Under the pieces are notes generated by a model. That model worked only from the letters and a program-made list of their open reading frames with translations, had not been told where the DNA came from and did no database searches. The position numbers were made by a program, and so were the translations under genes. Below, in pieces: positions 6,631 to 8,706 of a stretch of DNA of 8,706 nucleotides. This DNA comes from Bacteroidota bacterium. GTDB lineage: Bacteria > Bacteroidota > Bacteroidia > B-17B0 > Aurantibacillaceae. The DNA lies in contig CANJJP010000048.1 of assembly GCA_947474485.1 (NCBI GenBank), forward strand, positions 1 to 8,706, given 5' to 3'. Numbering within the stretch: position 1 is the stretch's first letter; the number at the start of each line of letters is the position of its first letter.

Positions 6631-7653
6631 ATGAAAGCAACATTTTTACTTCTCACATTATTATTATCTCGTGTAAGCTACGCACAGCATGATACTAAAG
6701 CCAATACCCAACATGGTTTGGTAAATTGGATGAGTTTTAAAGAAGCTCAGGAAGCAAATAAAAAACAATCGAAGCCTTTTTTAATTGATGTATACACTGA
6801 TTGGTGTGGATGGTGTAAACATATGGTGAAAACTACTTATTCGGATCCAGGCCTTGCCAACTATATCAATACCTATTTTTACCCTGTACAGTTTGATGCC
6901 GAAACGCATGATACCATCGAATATAACGGCATAAAATATTGGAATACAGGTACAGAAAAAAAATCACCACACCAATTAGCTGTTAAAATGCTAAACGGAC
7001 AATTATCTTATCCATCAACTATTTTTGTAAATAACAATTTTCAATTCAATTTATTATCGCAAGGTTATTTAGACGTGAAAAAAATTGAGCCACTTCTTAT
7101 TTTTACTGTGGAAAATGTTTTTAGAACAACACAATACGAAACGTTTAGAGAAAATTTTGAGCGTACTTTTTACGACACAACAAAAATAAAAGATGAAGTT
7201 AACTGGTACACTATTAACGAAGCGCTTGAACTGAATAAGAAGAAACCTAAAAAAATTATTGTAGATACATACGCGAGTTTTTGCAATTCATGCAAAGTAA
7301 TGAGCAAGACAGTTTACAATAACAAAGATGTGGCAAACTACTTAAATGATAATTTTTACCTAGTTGATTTAAATGTAGAGTTTAAAGAAGATGTTGAGTT
7401 TAAAGGTGTAGTTTATAAAACGGGGCAAATTCCCAACTATCCCTTTCATCCTATAACACTTGAAATGACCAGGAAAAACCTTACTATTCCTTCTATGACA
7501 ATGTTAAATGAAAATTTAGACATTGTAGATGTTATTCCGTTTTATATTGATGAAGAAGTTTTGTTGCCAGTGCTTCATTTTTATGGAGAAGATAAATACA
7601 AAACTACTAAATGGGAAGATTTTTCTAAAGAATTTAAGGAGAGGAAAAAGTAA
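6631..7653 (+). CDS. Exported protein with two tandem thioredoxin-like domains
   Basis: Counting from Met at 6631, the 340-residue protein has a signal peptide (1-19, hydrophobic core TFLLLTLLLS, cleavage after SYAQ). An ATG 18 bases earlier (6613) is in frame, but 6631 gives the more canonical signal peptide. Domain 1 (about 30-166) has DVYTDWCGWCKHM with Cys59/Cys62 and the likely cis-Pro128 in SYPSTIFV. Domain 2 (about 190-319) has DTYASFCNSCKVM with Cys218/Cys221 and Pro287 in TIPSMTML. The halves align along their length: VNWMSFKEAQEANKK with VNWYTINEALELNKK, LANYINTYFY with VANYLNDNFY, and each ends in a TT-x-F-x-F tail. This is an internal duplication of a Thioredoxin_7-like unit. It probably acts on disulfides in the periplasm. 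CGWC is typical of reductases or oxidases, whereas CNSC is unusual. The substrate is unknown. The gene is divergent from tatC and convergent with ltaE, one base apart. Confidence 0.88.
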   Translation: MKATFLLLTLLLSRVSYAQHDTKANTQHGLVNWMSFKEAQEANKKQSKPFLIDVYTDWCGWCKHMVKTTYSDPGLANYINTYFYPVQFDAETHDTIEYNGIKYWNTGTEKKSPHQLAVKMLNGQLSYPSTIFVNNNFQFNLLSQGYLDVKKIEPLLIFTVENVFRTTQYETFRENFERTFYDTTKIKDEVNWYTINEALELNKKKPKKIIVDTYASFCNSCKVMSKTVYNNKDVANYLNDNFYLVDLNVEFKEDVEFKGVVYKTGQIPNYPFHPITLEMTRKNLTIPSMTMLNENLDIVDVIPFYIDEEVLLPVLHFYGEDKYKTTKWEDFSKEFKERKK

Positions 7654-7654
7654 A

Positions 7655-8674
7655 TTAAGCTAAATTCCTTATCACCTTTACTGTTTCTGTTAGCATATCA
7701 TCCGTATAATCAAAGTGCGTTACAAAACGAATGGTATGTTTTCCAAAAGGAACAACTTTAATGTTTTTATCTAACATAGCAGCTGTAAATTTTTCTGCAG
7801 TCATATTCTCTTTAAAATTTACGATTACAATGTTTGTTTCAACAGGCATTACGTTATCCACAAACCATAATGAACTTAAAGCATTGCCTATTTCTCTTGC
7901 ACGTGCGTGGTCATGCTTTAACAACTGAATATTATTATCTAAAGCATAAATGCCTGCTGCTGCTAAAAATCCTACTTGGCGCATGCCGCCTCCGAAATTT
8001 TTTCTTGCTCTGCGTGCATTTTTTATAAATTCTTTAGAACCCAACAATAACGAACCAGCTGGAGTTCCTAATCCTTTTGACAAACAAACAGAGATACTAT
8101 CAAATGCATTTCCCCAATCTGATGTAGATTCATTTGTTTCAACTAGCGCATTAAAAATTCGCGCCCCATCTAAATGCAAAGCCAACTTTTTATCCTTACA
8201 TAATTTAGCAATTGGTAATACATCATTAAGTTTGTAGATACTACCACCCGCTTTGTTTACAGTATTTTCAAGGCTCACTAAAGAAGTGCGAGTAAGCCAA
8301 TCAAAATCACCATTTATATTTTGTTCAATTTGCCCCGCTGTAATTCTTCCTCTATCACCTTGCAATAATTTTGCTTGAACACCTGAGTTAGAAGAGATTC
8401 CGCCACCTTCGTAATTGTATATATGAGAATTAACATCGCACAAAACTTCATCTCCTGGGCGCGTGTGAATTTTAATGGCTATTTGATTCGTCATTGTGCC
8501 ACTTGGGCAAAACAATGCAGCTTCCTTGTTAAACATCGCGGCAACTTTTTGCTCCAACTTTATAACAGTTGGATCTTCGTTAAAAACATCATCCCCCACT
8601 TCTGCATTTATCATGGCCTCAAGCATAGTTTTACTAGGCTTTGTAACGGTATCACTTCTTAAATCTATAATCAT
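7655..8674 (-). CDS. ltaE: Low-specificity L-threonine aldolase
   Basis: This cytoplasmic PLP enzyme (beta-eliminating lyase family, fold type I) cleaves L-threonine or L-allo-threonine to glycine and acetaldehyde. The 339 residues match E. coli LtaE (333) in length and order. Landmarks are IDLRSDTVTKPS (3-14), GDDVFNEDPTV (27-37), CPSGTMTNQ (56-64), SHIYNYEGGG (83-92), SLENTVN (134-140) and HLDGARIFNA (167-176) with Asp169 and Arg172. The Schiff-base Lys200 lies in CLSKGLGTPAGSLLLG, followed by NFGGGMRQVGFLAAAGIYAL (226-245) and IRFVTH (315-320) with the carboxylate-binding Arg. All expected catalytic residues are present. Whether it prefers the allo form cannot be read from the sequence. 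The start at 8674 gives the family's usual N-terminus and lies shortly after a -7 box. Its stop is one base from the stop of the convergent thioredoxin-like gene. Confidence 0.95.
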   Translation of the reverse strand: MIIDLRSDTVTKPSKTMLEAMINAEVGDDVFNEDPTVIKLEQKVAAMFNKEAALFCPSGTMTNQIAIKIHTRPGDEVLCDVNSHIYNYEGGGISSNSGVQAKLLQGDRGRITAGQIEQNINGDFDWLTRTSLVSLENTVNKAGGSIYKLNDVLPIAKLCKDKKLALHLDGARIFNALVETNESTSDWGNAFDSISVCLSKGLGTPAGSLLLGSKEFIKNARRARKNFGGGMRQVGFLAAAGIYALDNNIQLLKHDHARAREIGNALSSLWFVDNVMPVETNIVIVNFKENMTAEKFTAAMLDKNIKVVPFGKHTIRFVTHFDYTDDMLTETVKVIRNLA

Positions 8675-8697
8675 ACAATTAATTAATAATGTGTCCC

Positions 8698-8705
8698 CAA
8701 AAATA
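8698..8705 (-). promoter_or_regulatory. Candidate -7 box of ltaE
   Basis: The complement reads TATTTTTG, a full match to TAnnTTTG, ending 23 bases before the ATG at 8674. It would give a leader of about 15-20 nt, AT-rich and without Shine-Dalgarno. The -33 box would lie outside the window and cannot be checked. Confidence 0.5.
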
Positions 8706-8706
8706 G

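Noticed and set aside
7635..7671. TAAGGA (7635-7640) and TCCTTA (7666-7671) as a terminator stem between the convergent thioredoxin-like and ltaE genes
   Set aside because: Only six pairs around a 25-base loop with no clean T tract; too weak to call a terminator.

Overview
The window is AT-rich (roughly two-thirds A+T by eye) and looks like a chromosomal segment of a Bacteroidota bacterium of the Flavobacteriia/Sphingobacteriia kind. The reasons are a secreted protein with a C-terminal type IX secretion (T9SS) sorting domain, a DUF5686 outer-membrane protein with a carboxypeptidase-regulatory-like N-terminus, a TatC with a long cysteine-bearing first periplasmic loop, promoter boxes of the TTG/TAnnTTTG type, and no Shine-Dalgarno sequences ahead of the starts. 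I see no mobile element, CRISPR array, tRNA or rRNA.

Layout. Positions 1-60 hold the first 20 codons of an unidentified leftward gene. An AT-rich divergent region (61-244) follows, with a good promoter for the rightward T9SS-secreted PKD-type protein (245-1489). A strong bidirectional terminator hairpin (about 1508-1556) separates it from a convergent block of four leftward genes. In transcription order these are tatC (6512-5679), an AhpD-like CMD protein (5639-5295), the DUF5686 outer-membrane protein (5270-2772) and a class I cysteine desulfurase (2694-1555). The first three are 24-39 nt apart and could be one transcript; the desulfurase may have its own promoter in a 77-nt gap. A 100-nt divergent gap containing an unusually long imperfect hairpin (6556-6596) leads to a rightward secreted protein made of two tandem thioredoxin-like domains (6631-7653). 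Its stop codon lies one base from the stop of the convergent threonine aldolase gene ltaE (8674-7655), which has a -7 box at the right edge.

Function. The genes mix envelope and secretion functions (TatC, T9SS cargo, outer-membrane barrel, exported thioredoxin-like protein) with PLP enzymes of amino-acid and sulfur metabolism (cysteine desulfurase, threonine aldolase). A thiol theme is visible (CGWC and CNSC thioredoxin domains, the AhpD CxxC, the desulfurase cysteine, the paired TatC loop cysteines), but a shared pathway is only inference. I do not see a clear new multi-gene system. The points most worth checking are the 6556-6596 hairpin, four copies of the GC-rich 9-mer CGGGGCAAA, and the duplicated thioredoxin protein whose second half has an atypical active site.
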